The notes under the pieces: model-generated
The model's input: the letters and a program-made list of their open reading frames with translations, nothing else
The model's database searches: none
What the model was told of the DNA's origin: nothing
Program-made: the position numbers and the translations under genes
Origin: a bacterium
GTDB lineage: Bacteria > Bacillota > Bacilli > Lactobacillales > Streptococcaceae
NCBI GenBank assembly: GCA_905221125.1
Contig: CAJNBY010000008.1
Location: forward strand, 15,117 to 79,116
DNA: 64,000 nt
Direction of reading: 5' to 3'
Part shown: positions 17,859 to 26,149 of the stretch, piece by piece
Layout: each line of letters begins with the position of its first letter
Position numbering within the stretch: position 1 is the first letter of the stretch

Positions 17859-18386
17859 ATGAACACACGGAAAAAGACACAATTTATGACAATGACTGCC
17901 CTCTTAACGGCTATTGCAATTTTGATTCCAATTGTTATGCCTTTCAAGATTGTCATTCCACCTGCTTCCTATACTTTAGGAAGCCACATCGCTATTTTTA
18001 TTGCCATGTTCTTATCGCCCTTGATGGCTGTTTTTGTCATCCTAGCTTCTAGCTTCGGATTTTTGATGGCTGGCTATCCCATGGTTATCGTTTTTCGAGC
18101 TTTTTCCCATATCTTTTTTGGGACTTTGGGGGCTCTTTACCTACAAAAATTCCCCGATACCCTAGATAAACCAAAAGCTTCCTGGATTTTCAACTTTGTG
18201 TTAGCTCTTGTCCATGCCCTTGCTGAAGTATTAGCTTGTGTCGTTTTTTATGCAACTTCCGGTACCAATGTAGAAAATATGTTTTATGTTCTATTTGTAC
18301 TAGTTGGATTTGGCACAATTATCCATAGTATGGTAGACTATACATTAGCACTAGCTGTCTATAAAGTGCTTCGAAAACGCCGTTAA
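17859..18386 (+). CDS. niaX: niacin ECF transporter S component NiaX
   Basis: This 175-residue membrane protein has about six hydrophobic segments. The pattern PPASYTLGSHIAIFIAMFLSP near residue 35 and RAFSHIFFGTLGAL near residue 80 fits NiaX, the niacin-binding S subunit of an ECF transporter. Two facts support the assignment: a NiaR operator directly upstream, and the NiaR regulator gene 12 bases downstream in the same transcript. The energising EcfAAT genes are not in the window. Confidence 0.85.
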   Translation: MNTRKKTQFMTMTALLTAIAILIPIVMPFKIVIPPASYTLGSHIAIFIAMFLSPLMAVFVILASSFGFLMAGYPMVIVFRAFSHIFFGTLGALYLQKFPDTLDKPKASWIFNFVLALVHALAEVLACVVFYATSGTNVENMFYVLFVLVGFGTIIHSMVDYTLALAVYKVLRKRR

Positions 18387-18398
18387 AAAGGAAAAGCT

Positions 18399-18914
18399 AT
18401 GACAAAAGATCGCAAACATGCTCTGCTCCAACTCTTGAAAGAAGCTCCTAAAGCCCTTAATGGCCAAAGTTTGGCGGAACATTTTCATGTCACACGTCAG
18501 GTCATTGTACAGGACATTGCAATTTTAAGAGCCGATGGCGCTCCTATCCTATCCACCAATCGTGGCTACATCTATAAGCAAATTGAAACCAATCCTTATG
18601 TTCACAAACTTTTCAAAGTGAAACATGAAGTTGAAGAAATCGGTCAAGAACTCTTTGCTATCGTTGATAATGGTGGACGTGTTCAAAATACCTTGATTGA
18701 CCATCCCGTTTATGGAGAAATTGAAACCTTGCTGAAACTGTCTTGTCGCAGAGATGTACAACATTTTCTAGAACAAGTCGAGCATTCTGACTTTAGACCT
18801 CTGTCTGAATTGACAGATGGCATCCATTACCACCTAGTCGAAGCTGAAACACAACAAGACCTCCACTATATTGAGGAGGCCTTGGATCAGCTAGGTTATT
18901 TAGTAAAGGATTAG
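18399..18914 (+). CDS. niaR: niacin-responsive transcriptional repressor NiaR
   Basis: The 171-residue protein has an N-terminal helix-turn-helix (LNGQSLAEHFHVTRQVIVQDIAIL, about residues 20-43). The C-terminal 3H domain carries its conserved histidines in VKHEVEEIG, LIDHPVYGEIE and DGIHYHLVEA; these bind metal and nicotinate. NiaR represses niacin uptake and NAD salvage genes when niacin is present. It follows niaX by 12 bases under the same operator, so it is autoregulated. Its last 23 codons are duplicated at 25042-25110, beyond the ribose genes. Confidence 0.93.
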   Translation: MTKDRKHALLQLLKEAPKALNGQSLAEHFHVTRQVIVQDIAILRADGAPILSTNRGYIYKQIETNPYVHKLFKVKHEVEEIGQELFAIVDNGGRVQNTLIDHPVYGEIETLLKLSCRRDVQHFLEQVEHSDFRPLSELTDGIHYHLVEAETQQDLHYIEEALDQLGYLVKD

Positions 18915-19051
18915 AAAATTTTCTTTTCCCAATCGTCTTCTGTACGGCGAGGGTAGAAAAATTCAGATTTGTCCGGAGCTTCCATCATCTCCATCAAGGG
19001 TAACATATCATAGGCCAGATCCAAGTTTGGAATCTGGTCTTTTTGCACCCA
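18846..19051. repeat. left direct repeat flanking the ribose operon
   Basis: It aligns without gaps to 25042-25247. I counted 23 differences in 206 positions by hand, about 89% identity. It covers the 3' end of niaR and the convergent 3' end of the Nudix gene. The two copies bracket the six rbs genes. Confidence 0.88.
18911..19051 (-). pseudogene. 3' fragment of the Nudix hydrolase gene
   Basis: The minus strand encodes about the last 46 residues of the Nudix protein found intact at 25107-25574. It reads LAYDMLPLMEMMEAPDKSEFF and ends in WEKKIF with a TAA stop that overlaps the niaR stop. The frame is not interrupted, but the Nudix box and start are missing, so it cannot be functional. It is the relic of the original niaR/Nudix junction. 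Confidence 0.88.
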
Positions 19052-19128
19052 GAAGCTCAAATACTAACAATAATATTTAAAAACTACATTGAATGAAAAT
19101 TAACAACTACCTACTTACTAAAAATATA

Positions 19129-20094
19129 TCACCAGTTATGTTGATCAACATTATCCTTAGTCACAAGATAAATTGGAGAAACTGTTTGTTTTTCCAGTTT
19201 TTTCCCTTGATAATGATCGATTGCTGATTGAATAGCGATTTCACCCATCTTAGCTGGTTGCTGAGCAATAGTGGCAGTAATATCACCTTTTGCAATAGCG
19301 TCATGTGCATCTGGTTGACCATCAATACCAACAATTAATACATTGCTAAGACCAGCTGCTTTTACTGCTTGTGCAGCTCCTAACGCCATCTCATCATTCT
19401 GTGCAAAGATTGCTTGTACTTCTTTGTTTCCTTGAATCATATTTTGCGCTGTATTCAAAGCTTTTGCACGATCAAAATTAGCGGATTGACTAGAAAGAAC
19501 ATCTAAATTTGTCTTTGAAATTTGTTCAAATCCTTTACCTCTATCTACTGTTGCAGAAGCACCAGGGACTCCTGATAATTCAAAAGTTTTTGCTTTTTCT
19601 CCCAATTGCTTAGTAATAAATTCGGCAGCCATTTTACCTGCTTCTACGTTATCAGAAGCAACAGTTGTCAAGACTTCACCACCATTACTACCGCGGTCAA
19701 TTAAGATTACTGGAATATTTGCATTATTAGCAGCTTTAATAGATGTAACAATTGCATCAGAATCAACTGGATTAATTAGTAAAGCATCTACATTTTGACT
19801 AATAAAATTTTGAATATCATCTGCTTGTCTAGCAGCATCATCTTGTGCATCTGCTATCTTCAAAGTTACTTCTTTTTCTCCTGCGGCTTTTTCAAGACCA
19901 TCTTTCATAGCTACAAAATAGGGATTATTAGTAGTCGAAATAGAAACTCCTAATTTTAATTCTTTTGCCGACTTTTGAGTCGTAGATTTATTATCATTTG
20001 ATGAATTTCCTAAACCAGTTTTTCCACAAGCTACTAAAGCAAAAATAAATGTTACAAACAAAGCAAAAATGCTAATTTTTTTAATAATTTTCAT
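19129..20094 (-). CDS. rbsB: ribose ABC transporter, substrate-binding lipoprotein
   Basis: This 321-residue periplasmic-binding-type protein of the ribose/galactose family is anchored outside the membrane. The signal peptide with lipobox LVAC (cysteine at about residue 23) is followed by a Ser/Thr/Lys linker. The sugar-binding core has LGVSISTTNNPYFVAMKDGL, INPVDSDAIVTSIKAANNANIPVILIDRG and AIFAQNDEMALGAAQAVKAAG. It is last in the rbsR-K-D-A-C-B operon. The 105-base gap to rbsC holds a small GGGAT/ATCCC hairpin (20132-20149) that could stabilise or separate the rbsB message. Confidence 0.94.
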   Translation of the reverse strand: MKIIKKISIFALFVTFIFALVACGKTGLGNSSNDNKSTTQKSAKELKLGVSISTTNNPYFVAMKDGLEKAAGEKEVTLKIADAQDDAARQADDIQNFISQNVDALLINPVDSDAIVTSIKAANNANIPVILIDRGSNGGEVLTTVASDNVEAGKMAAEFITKQLGEKAKTFELSGVPGASATVDRGKGFEQISKTNLDVLSSQSANFDRAKALNTAQNMIQGNKEVQAIFAQNDEMALGAAQAVKAAGLSNVLIVGIDGQPDAHDAIAKGDITATIAQQPAKMGEIAIQSAIDHYQGKKLEKQTVSPIYLVTKDNVDQHNW

Positions 20095-20199
20095 GTTATT
20101 ACTCCTCGTAATATATATCTATAGGGATAGTTTCAATCCCGATTATTGTTCGTCATCTAATAAATTGTTACTATTTCCAAAAAAAATTGAAAAATTATT

Positions 20200-21144
20200 C
20201 TACTGTTTTACAACTTTAAAACGATCAATCAGGACAGCAATTAAGATTACAACTCCTTTTACTACTTGTTGCCAAAATGCTGAAACACCGATAATATTAA
20301 GTCCATTATTCAACACCCCAATAATTAAAGCACCTATTAGAGTACCCAGTATACGACCTTTACCTCCTGATAAAGAGGTTCCCCCAAGAACAACAGCTGC
20401 AATAGCATCCATTTCATAACTAGCACCTGCTGTTGGTTGAGCAGAACTTAATCGTGATGTTATAATCAATCCAGAAATTGAAGCCATAATACCTGAAATT
20501 GAATAAATGATAATTTTCACTTTATTTAGTTTCACACCTGATATATATGCTGCTTTTTCATTCCCTCCTATAGCATACACAGATTTACCAAATGCTGTTT
20601 TATGAAGTAAAACATATAAAACAATAAATACAATAAACATAATAATTACAGGAAATGGAATTCCGACTATATAACCTTGCCCCAAAAATTGAAATAAGAA
20701 TGTATCACTTAATCCTTTTGTGATAGGATTCCCATTTGTATAAACAAGTGTTGCGCCTCTAAAAATAGTCATAGTTGCTAAAGTAACGATAAATGGAGCT
20801 AATTTCCCGTAGGAAATCAATAAACCATTCATCATCCCCAGAATGCAACCCAAAATTAAAGAGATGAGAATTGCTAACGTAACAGGCATTCCAGATCCTA
20901 ATAGGCCAGCGGTTAGCGCACTGGATAAGGCTAAAATTGATCCAACTGATAAATCAATTCCACCTGTTAGAATAACAAAGGTCATTCCAAAAGCGATCAG
21001 TGCATTTGATGTTACTTGCAATAGTAAATTTAACAGATTATTTGCTGTTAAAAAATTTGAATTGATAATAGTGATGACAGCCATTAAAATTATCAATGCT
21101 ATTACTGTTGTCAATTCTGACATATACTTCATAGTATTTTTCAC
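20200..21144 (-). CDS. rbsC: ribose ABC transporter permease
   Basis: The 314-residue protein has eight to ten membrane segments and belongs to the BPD-2/AraH-like permease family. Diagnostic stretches are FVILTGGIDLSVGSILALSSALTAGLL, YAIGGNEKAAYISG and AVVLGGTSLSGGKGRILGTLIGALIIGVLNNGL (about residues 232-266). The start is GTG at 21144, set by a perfect AGGAGG 8 bases upstream; the ATG four codons later is less well placed. The gene starts 1 base after the rbsA stop codon. Confidence 0.94.
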   Translation of the reverse strand: MKNTMKYMSELTTVIALIILMAVITIINSNFLTANNLLNLLLQVTSNALIAFGMTFVILTGGIDLSVGSILALSSALTAGLLGSGMPVTLAILISLILGCILGMMNGLLISYGKLAPFIVTLATMTIFRGATLVYTNGNPITKGLSDTFLFQFLGQGYIVGIPFPVIIMFIVFIVLYVLLHKTAFGKSVYAIGGNEKAAYISGVKLNKVKIIIYSISGIMASISGLIITSRLSSAQPTAGASYEMDAIAAVVLGGTSLSGGKGRILGTLIGALIIGVLNNGLNIIGVSAFWQQVVKGVVILIAVLIDRFKVVKQ

Positions 21145-21145
21145 A

Positions 21146-22624
21146 CTATTGTCCTCCTGTAGCTAGTTGCATAACTTTTTCTTGTGTAGCTTCTTGACGT
21201 GTTAATTCTCCACTAATTCTTCCTTCATGCATGACCATAATGCGATCACTGACTCCAATCACTTCTGGTAAATCTGAAGATACCATAATAATCGGCACAC
21301 CTCGTTCAGCCAATTCATTCATTAATTGGTAAATTTCACGCTTAGCCCCAACATCTACCCCACGAGTTGGCTCATCTAGAATCAGTACTTTTGGTGCAAT
21401 GCCTATCCATTTTGCTAAAACTACTTTCTGTTGATTACCACCAGAAAGTGTTCCAACTTCCTTATCTGGATAACCTGATTTAATTCGTAGCCTATCAATT
21501 AAACGTTGTACAAATATATCACTTGTTTTATTATCAAAAATACCATTTTTAACAAAATCTCGAGTACTAGGTAAAGTCATATTATCTTTAATAGAAAAAT
21601 CTAAAATCAATCCCTCATCTTTACGATCTTCTGTTAAGAAACCAATTCCATGCTTAATTGCTTCAAAAGGATTTTTAATTATCAGTTGTTCTTCGTTTAT
21701 TATAATTTGACCAGATTTTAAAGAATCAATTCCAAAAATTGCTCGCATTATTTCAGTACGACCAGCACCCATCAAACCAGAAAAACCAAGAATTTCCCCT
21801 TGACGTACATAGAAAGAAATATCCGTAAAAGCATCACCAGAAAGATTCTTAGCTTGAAAAACAATATTCCCAATCTCAGCCTTTTTTTCTGGATAGTAAT
21901 CTTCTAATTCACGCCCCACCATCTTTTGAACTAATTCATCCGCATTAGTTAACTTCGTTTTCTTGGTATCAATTACAAACCCATCCCTCATAACAGTTAT
22001 AAGATCTGTAATCTTAAAGATTTCTTCCATCCGATGTGAAATATACACAATACCTACACCATCAGATTTTAATCCTTCTATCACTTTAAAAAGTGTTTCA
22101 GTTTCACGATCAGTTAAAGCTGCTGTGGGTTCATCCATAATTAACAAGGAAACTTCTGATAATAAACATTTTGCTATTTCTATCATTTGTTGTTGTCCGA
22201 CTGATAATTGACCAATGATTGCATCGAGAGGAATAGAGATATTAAGACGTTTAAATGCTTCTTTAGCTTTCCTTTCCATACTAGCTTTATCTAGAAACCC
22301 AATCGAATTTTTAATTTCTCTTCCTAAAAAAAGATTATCAAGTACAGTCATATCTGGCCAAGTATTCATTTCTTGATGAATAAAACTCAGTCCAAACCGT
22401 TCTGCCTCTTGAGGATTAGAAAATGTTTTTTCTTTTCCATCAATAAAAATAGTTCCTGAAGTAGCTGGAAAAAGTCCAGTTAAAATATTCATTAAGGTTG
22501 ATTTGCCTGCACCATTCTCTCCCATTAAAGCATGAACTTCTCCTGAATTAAGAACCAAATCAATACTTTCTAAAACACGATTATTCCCAAAAGATTTTGA
22601 AATGTTCTTCATTTCAATTTTCAT
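21146..22624 (-). CDS. rbsA: ribose ABC transporter ATP-binding protein (tandem ATPase)
   Basis: The 492-residue protein carries two ABC domains, as RbsA does. The first has Walker A GENGAGKST (about residues 33-41), signature LSVGQQQMIEIAK and Walker B LLIMDEPTAAL. The second has a degenerate Walker A (SGLMGAGRTEIMRA), as usual in this family, then LSGGNQQKVVLAKWI and VLILDEPTRGVDVGAK. The frame extends two codons upstream to a TTG (22630), but the ATG at 22624 has GGGAG at proper spacing. Confidence 0.95.
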   Translation of the reverse strand: MKIEMKNISKSFGNNRVLESIDLVLNSGEVHALMGENGAGKSTLMNILTGLFPATSGTIFIDGKEKTFSNPQEAERFGLSFIHQEMNTWPDMTVLDNLFLGREIKNSIGFLDKASMERKAKEAFKRLNISIPLDAIIGQLSVGQQQMIEIAKCLLSEVSLLIMDEPTAALTDRETETLFKVIEGLKSDGVGIVYISHRMEEIFKITDLITVMRDGFVIDTKKTKLTNADELVQKMVGRELEDYYPEKKAEIGNIVFQAKNLSGDAFTDISFYVRQGEILGFSGLMGAGRTEIMRAIFGIDSLKSGQIIINEEQLIIKNPFEAIKHGIGFLTEDRKDEGLILDFSIKDNMTLPSTRDFVKNGIFDNKTSDIFVQRLIDRLRIKSGYPDKEVGTLSGGNQQKVVLAKWIGIAPKVLILDEPTRGVDVGAKREIYQLMNELAERGVPIIMVSSDLPEVIGVSDRIMVMHEGRISGELTRQEATQEKVMQLATGGQ

Positions 22625-22637
22625 AGGCAACTCCCTT

Positions 22638-23036
22638 CTAAATAATAACTCCTGATTGCAAGATTATATTCGAATATGGTGTATCTTCCCCAGTGCGAAT
22701 AACTGCCTTAACTTTAGTATTCATAGCTTTCAATTCTTCATGACTAATATATTCAATAATTATATTCGATCCTAAAAGATCTAGAACTGCTTGCCACTGT
22801 TCTTTGTTTTTTTCTTTAATTTCTTCTGCTAAGAAAATTTTTTCAATAAGTACATGATCTGAATATTCTTTTAAAACTTCTAAAAAACTTGGGCTACCTT
22901 TTCTTAATGCTAAATCAATTTTATCAACACCTTTTGGAACTGGCAATCCTAAATCTCCGATACAAACCAAATCCATATGACCTAAATCATCAGCTAGTTT
23001 TGCTATATTACTATTTAAAATCCCATATTTCTTCAT
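22638..23036 (-). CDS. rbsD: D-ribose pyranase
   Basis: RbsD interconverts the pyran and furan forms of ribose, so that RbsK receives a usable substrate. The 132-residue protein has the family start MKKYGILNSNIAKLADDLGH (histidine 20 is catalytic in the family), IGDLGLPVPKGV and the C-terminal IRTGEDTPYSNIILQSGV. It overlaps rbsK by 26 bases and precedes rbsA by 13. Confidence 0.94.
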   Translation of the reverse strand: MKKYGILNSNIAKLADDLGHMDLVCIGDLGLPVPKGVDKIDLALRKGSPSFLEVLKEYSDHVLIEKIFLAEEIKEKNKEQWQAVLDLLGSNIIIEYISHEELKAMNTKVKAVIRTGEDTPYSNIILQSGVII

Positions 23037-23922
23037 ATCCTGAATGCTCCTTTACTTCTTTCAAACTCGGCATGCCTCCTTGCGCTCCAAATCTTTGAAC
23101 AGAAAGATGTGAAGCAATCGTTGCAAAGGACAATGCAACATTCATCTCTTTTCCTTTTGAGATAGCATAAGCAAAAGCACCATTAAACGTATCTCCTGCT
23201 CCTGTAGTATCAACTACTTCTGCTTTTATAGCAGGAATCTTCTGAACTGCTGTCCCATCATAATAAATAGAACCTTCAACTCCTAATGTCACAATCATTT
23301 TATTAGGATAAATTTTAATAATTTCTTCTAATTTCTTATCTGGAAAAAGCTCTGAACATTCATGCTCATTAGGAGTAATAAAATCACAAAAAGGAATCAT
23401 CTCTATGTCTGTTTCTCTAGCTGGTGCAGGATTGTAAAGTACCTTAACTTTATTTTCTTGACAAAATTTAGCTATAGATAAGTTGGCTTCATGTGGTATT
23501 TCATTTTGTAATACAACAATACTTGCATCACTAATCAATTCCCACTCATTTTTCCAATCATTTGTTTTAACTAAATTATTCGCTCCAGGATAATAAATAA
23601 TCCTATTATCACCTCCATATAAAGTAATTTGTGCAACTCCTGTAGATTGTGGTACCGTTCCCACATGTTCTGTAGAAATATTATTATTTTGCAGATTACT
23701 TAGTAAATCTGCTGAAAAAATATCTTCTCCAACGTTCCCAAATATGTAAATATTATCTTCTACACTGGATAATCTACCAATAGCTACAGCTTGATTTGCA
23801 CCTTTTCCCCCTGGAACTATATTAAATGAATCCCCAAAAATCGTTTCACCTCCTTCTGGAATCCTTTTTGTTCTCATAACTAAGTCCATTGAAATACTTC
23901 CAACAACAACAATTTTACTCAT
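23011..23922 (-). CDS. rbsK: ribokinase
   Basis: Ribokinase phosphorylates ribose to ribose 5-phosphate, which feeds the pentose phosphate pathway. The 303-residue PfkB-family protein has IVVVGSISMDLVMRTKRIPEGGET at the N terminus, the signature PGGKGANQAVAIGRL (about residues 37-51) and the anion-hole/catalytic motif VVDTTGAGDTFNGAFAYAIS (catalytic aspartate about residue 244). Its ATG overlaps the rbsR stop by 1 base, and its end overlaps rbsD. Confidence 0.95.
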   Translation of the reverse strand: MSKIVVVGSISMDLVMRTKRIPEGGETIFGDSFNIVPGGKGANQAVAIGRLSSVEDNIYIFGNVGEDIFSADLLSNLQNNNISTEHVGTVPQSTGVAQITLYGGDNRIIYYPGANNLVKTNDWKNEWELISDASIVVLQNEIPHEANLSIAKFCQENKVKVLYNPAPARETDIEMIPFCDFITPNEHECSELFPDKKLEEIIKIYPNKMIVTLGVEGSIYYDGTAVQKIPAIKAEVVDTTGAGDTFNGAFAYAISKGKEMNVALSFATIASHLSVQRFGAQGGMPSLKEVKEHSGYEEIWDFK

Positions 23923-24896
23923 TACTTTCTCCTTAATGTATTTCTTTCTACGTATCTAACAGGTAGTTTAATTTTAACTTCATCTATAGAGAACTTATTT
24001 GCCATATTATAGATTAGCTTTGCAGCCTGTTCTCCCATTTTATATGATGATTGGTGAATAGTTGATAAAGAAGGGTAAATAAATTGACTAAGTACAATAT
24101 CATCGTAACCAATAATTTGAATATCATCTGGAATTTTTTTACCAATTGCTAAAATTTCATGAATATAAGCTATCGCATGAATATCAGAAGGTGCTATAAT
24201 ACTATCAATATTTGGATTTCTTTTTAGATTCTCTTTAGCTTCTTTTTGAATTTTTTCAAACTCAAACGTTTCACTTTCTTCAATACGAATCTCTAAAGAT
24301 TTATTCCTCAAATAGTTTAAACTTGCTTCAAATCGTTCCGCAATGTTCTCAGCTTTATCATCTAAAACTTTAATAATCATAACTTGCTTAGCGCCAGCAT
24401 TCCAAATTGCTTTAGCAGCCAAACGTCCACCCAACTGATTATCAGAAAAGACACCGTAACCTGTATCTTTACTAATTCGGTCAACCACAACAACAGGTAA
24501 CGTAAGATTTGGAAATTCCTTTGTAAAGTCAAGTGTCGTTATAATACCAGCTGCATTTGTTTTTAACAAAAGGTTTATATATTCTTCTAACGAATCATGA
24601 TCTGAAATAGTACCAACCATAATTCTATAACCTTTATCTTTCAAATATGATTCAGCCCCTCGAACCAATCTTGGGAAGAAGGGGTTAGAAATATCTGGCA
24701 ATAAGAGTCCTACCATTTGATTTTTTTTAGTTTTCAAAGATTGTGCTAATACATTCGGCGTGTAATTTAATTTCTTGATAGCATTTTTTATCTTTTCTCT
24801 AGCATCATCTCCGACATAGCCTTTTTTCGAAATATATCTTGAAACTGTTGATTTCGATACTCCAGCTTCTTCAGCAACCTGTTTTATTGTAGTCAT
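23922..24896 (-). CDS. rbsR: LacI-family ribose operon repressor
   Basis: The 324-residue regulator has an N-terminal LacI helix-turn-helix (TIKQVAEEAGVSKSTVSRYI, residues 3-22), a hinge helix with LNYTPNVLAQSLKTKK, and a periplasmic-binding-like sensor domain (VGLLLPDISNPFFPRLVRGAE). It is first in the ribose operon and so probably controls its own synthesis. The GTG at 24899 is directly upstream, but ATG 24896 fits the AAGGAGG site. A LacI-type palindrome and a cre site lie upstream. Confidence 0.92.
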   Translation of the reverse strand: MTTIKQVAEEAGVSKSTVSRYISKKGYVGDDAREKIKNAIKKLNYTPNVLAQSLKTKKNQMVGLLLPDISNPFFPRLVRGAESYLKDKGYRIMVGTISDHDSLEEYINLLLKTNAAGIITTLDFTKEFPNLTLPVVVVDRISKDTGYGVFSDNQLGGRLAAKAIWNAGAKQVMIIKVLDDKAENIAERFEASLNYLRNKSLEIRIEESETFEFEKIQKEAKENLKRNPNIDSIIAPSDIHAIAYIHEILAIGKKIPDDIQIIGYDDIVLSQFIYPSLSTIHQSSYKMGEQAAKLIYNMANKFSIDEVKIKLPVRYVERNTLRRK

Positions 24897-24917
24897 CACT
24901 CCTCCTTTTTATATTAT

Positions 24918-24928
24918 GGAACCGTTCC
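24918..24928. promoter_or_regulatory. candidate RbsR operator
   Basis: GGAACCGTTCC is an 11-base palindrome (5-base arms around one base) just downstream of the -10 box of the ribose operon, where a LacI-family repressor would block transcription. Confidence 0.55.
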
Positions 24929-24937
24929 CTTATTTAT

Positions 24938-24966
24938 ATAGTAAGCGTTTTCTTTATTTTTGTCAA
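24938..24966 (-). promoter_or_regulatory. promoter of the ribose operon
   Basis: On the minus strand TTGACA (complement of 24961-24966) and TACTAT (complement of 24938-24943) are 17 bases apart, 42 bases before rbsR. Confidence 0.75.
24940..24953 (-). promoter_or_regulatory. catabolite-responsive element (cre)
   Basis: The minus strand reads AGAAAACGCTTACT, two mismatches from TGAAARCGYTTNCA. It overlaps the -10 box and spacer, so CcpA binding would repress ribose use during growth on glucose. Confidence 0.6.
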
Positions 24967-25041
24967 TACTTTTTTAGAAATATTTTAAATTTATTTTAGA
25001 GTATATACTTTTTTCCCTAATCTTCTATTACTATTAGGCAG

Positions 25042-25110
25042 GAAACTAAACAAGACCTCCACTATATCGAGGAGGCCTTGGATAAACTTGGTTATTTAGT
25101 AAAAGACTAG
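25042..25110 (+). pseudogene. 3' fragment of niaR
   Basis: It encodes ETKQDLHYIEEALDKLGYLV then KD and a TAG stop, matching the last residues of NiaR at 18399-18914 with a few substitutions. There is no start and no DNA-binding domain. It is left over from the duplication that accompanied insertion of the ribose genes. Confidence 0.85.
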
Positions 25111-25247
25111 AAGATTTTCTTCTCCCAGCCATCTTCTGTACGATGACGGTAGAAAAACTCTGACTTGTCAGGAGCTTCCATCATTTCCATCAAGGGTAAC
25201 ATATCATAGGCCAGATCCAAGCTTGGAATCTGGTCTTTTTGAACCCA
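25042..25247. repeat. right direct repeat flanking the ribose operon
   Basis: This is the partner of 18846-19051 (about 89% identical by hand count). The copy runs from a broken niaR end into the intact Nudix gene. Confidence 0.88.
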
Positions 25248-25574
25248 AGAAACTTCTCCTTCTTCTGAAGAGCGAAGGGTACCAGTGAACTCGGTCGTTT
25301 TATAACAAAGGACAATGTATCGCCCGCCTGTATCTAGTGGCCAATTTTTAATGCCAACCAATTGAGGATTTTGGATAGTCAACCCTGTTTCTTCATAGAT
25401 TTCACGAATGACAGACTCTGCGAAAGACTCGCCATTTTCTACATGACCTCCTGGAAAAGCATAACCAGACCAGCGATTGGTTTCAGGAGCGCGATACTGC
25501 ATCACCACGCGCTGGTTTTCGAGGTCTTCAATCAGACAAATATTTGTTAAAATCGTTAATTGGGAACGGGACAT
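25107..25574 (-). CDS. Nudix hydrolase (8-oxo-dGTP diphosphatase-like)
   Basis: The 155-residue protein has the Nudix box GGHVENGESFAESVIREIYEETGL (about residues 43-66), matching GX5EX7REUXEEXGU exactly. It hydrolyses a nucleoside diphosphate linked to another moiety; sanitising oxidised nucleotides is the usual annotation, but the substrate is not proven. A GTG four codons upstream (25584-25586) is possible; I prefer the ATG at 25574. Its stop overlaps the niaR fragment's stop. Its 3' end is duplicated at 18911-19051. Confidence 0.88.
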   Translation of the reverse strand: MSRSQLTILTNICLIEDLENQRVVMQYRAPETNRWSGYAFPGGHVENGESFAESVIREIYEETGLTIQNPQLVGIKNWPLDTGGRYIVLCYKTTEFTGTLRSSEEGEVSWVQKDQIPSLDLAYDMLPLMEMMEAPDKSEFFYRHRTEDGWEKKIF

Positions 25575-25646
25575 AAATTTACTCACTTTCTAATTTATTA
25601 CATTTTCAGACTTGGTACCAGTACCATTAGCTTCTACTTTTTAAAA

Positions 25647-26135
25647 TTATTTAGAATAGAATACCATCCGTTTTTCCTTTATAGGCTTTCCAAGTTCAAG
25701 TGTCTTTTCTTGTCCATCAAAAGTAAAACCCATTTTTTGATAGAAGGCAATGGCTCGCTTATTATCTTTCAATACCCATAAGAAAATTTCAGAAAAATGA
25801 TTAAGAGCAGTCAAAGCTGCTCTAACTAACTTTTGTGCGATACCTTTTCCATAATAGTCTTTTAAAACATATAAAGCAATAATTTCACCAGCTTGAATAG
25901 TCTCATCACGAAAGTTTCCATAACTGATAAAACCAACTACCTTCACGCCATCTATCGCAATCAATGTATTTTCTGGATACTTTTGACTAAAGAATCGACA
26001 CCTTTCTAATGTCATTGTCTCCTGAAATTCTGCAGGCAAAAGATCATCATAAGTCTCTCTCCAAGTTTGCCAGTGAACAAGGGATTTACCTTCTATCTCT
26101 TCAGGAGTTTCCATTGATTTGATAATAACCGTCAT
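25647..26135 (-). CDS. GNAT-family N-acetyltransferase
   Basis: The 162-residue protein has the GNAT fold signature. Strand 4 is EIIALYVLKDYYGKGIAQKLVRAAL, with the acetyl-CoA pyrophosphate loop near residue 95 (K-D-Y-Y-G-K-G-I-A). NKRAIAFYQKMGFTFDGQE is motif B near the C terminus. The WRETYDDLLP stretch near residue 26 is common in a PhiKZ/YhfO-like subgroup. The substrate is unknown. It follows the quinone-reductase-like gene by 14 bases on the same strand. Confidence 0.85.
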   Translation of the reverse strand: MTVIIKSMETPEEIEGKSLVHWQTWRETYDDLLPAEFQETMTLERCRFFSQKYPENTLIAIDGVKVVGFISYGNFRDETIQAGEIIALYVLKDYYGKGIAQKLVRAALTALNHFSEIFLWVLKDNKRAIAFYQKMGFTFDGQEKTLELGKPIKEKRMVFYSK

Positions 26136-26149
26136 TTATTTTATTCTCC

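Noticed and set aside
17744..18052. A 102-residue open frame over the niaX start
   Set aside because: It runs in the wrong frame through the NiaR operator and niaX. The niaX frame is conserved in hydrophobic pattern and has the ribosome site.
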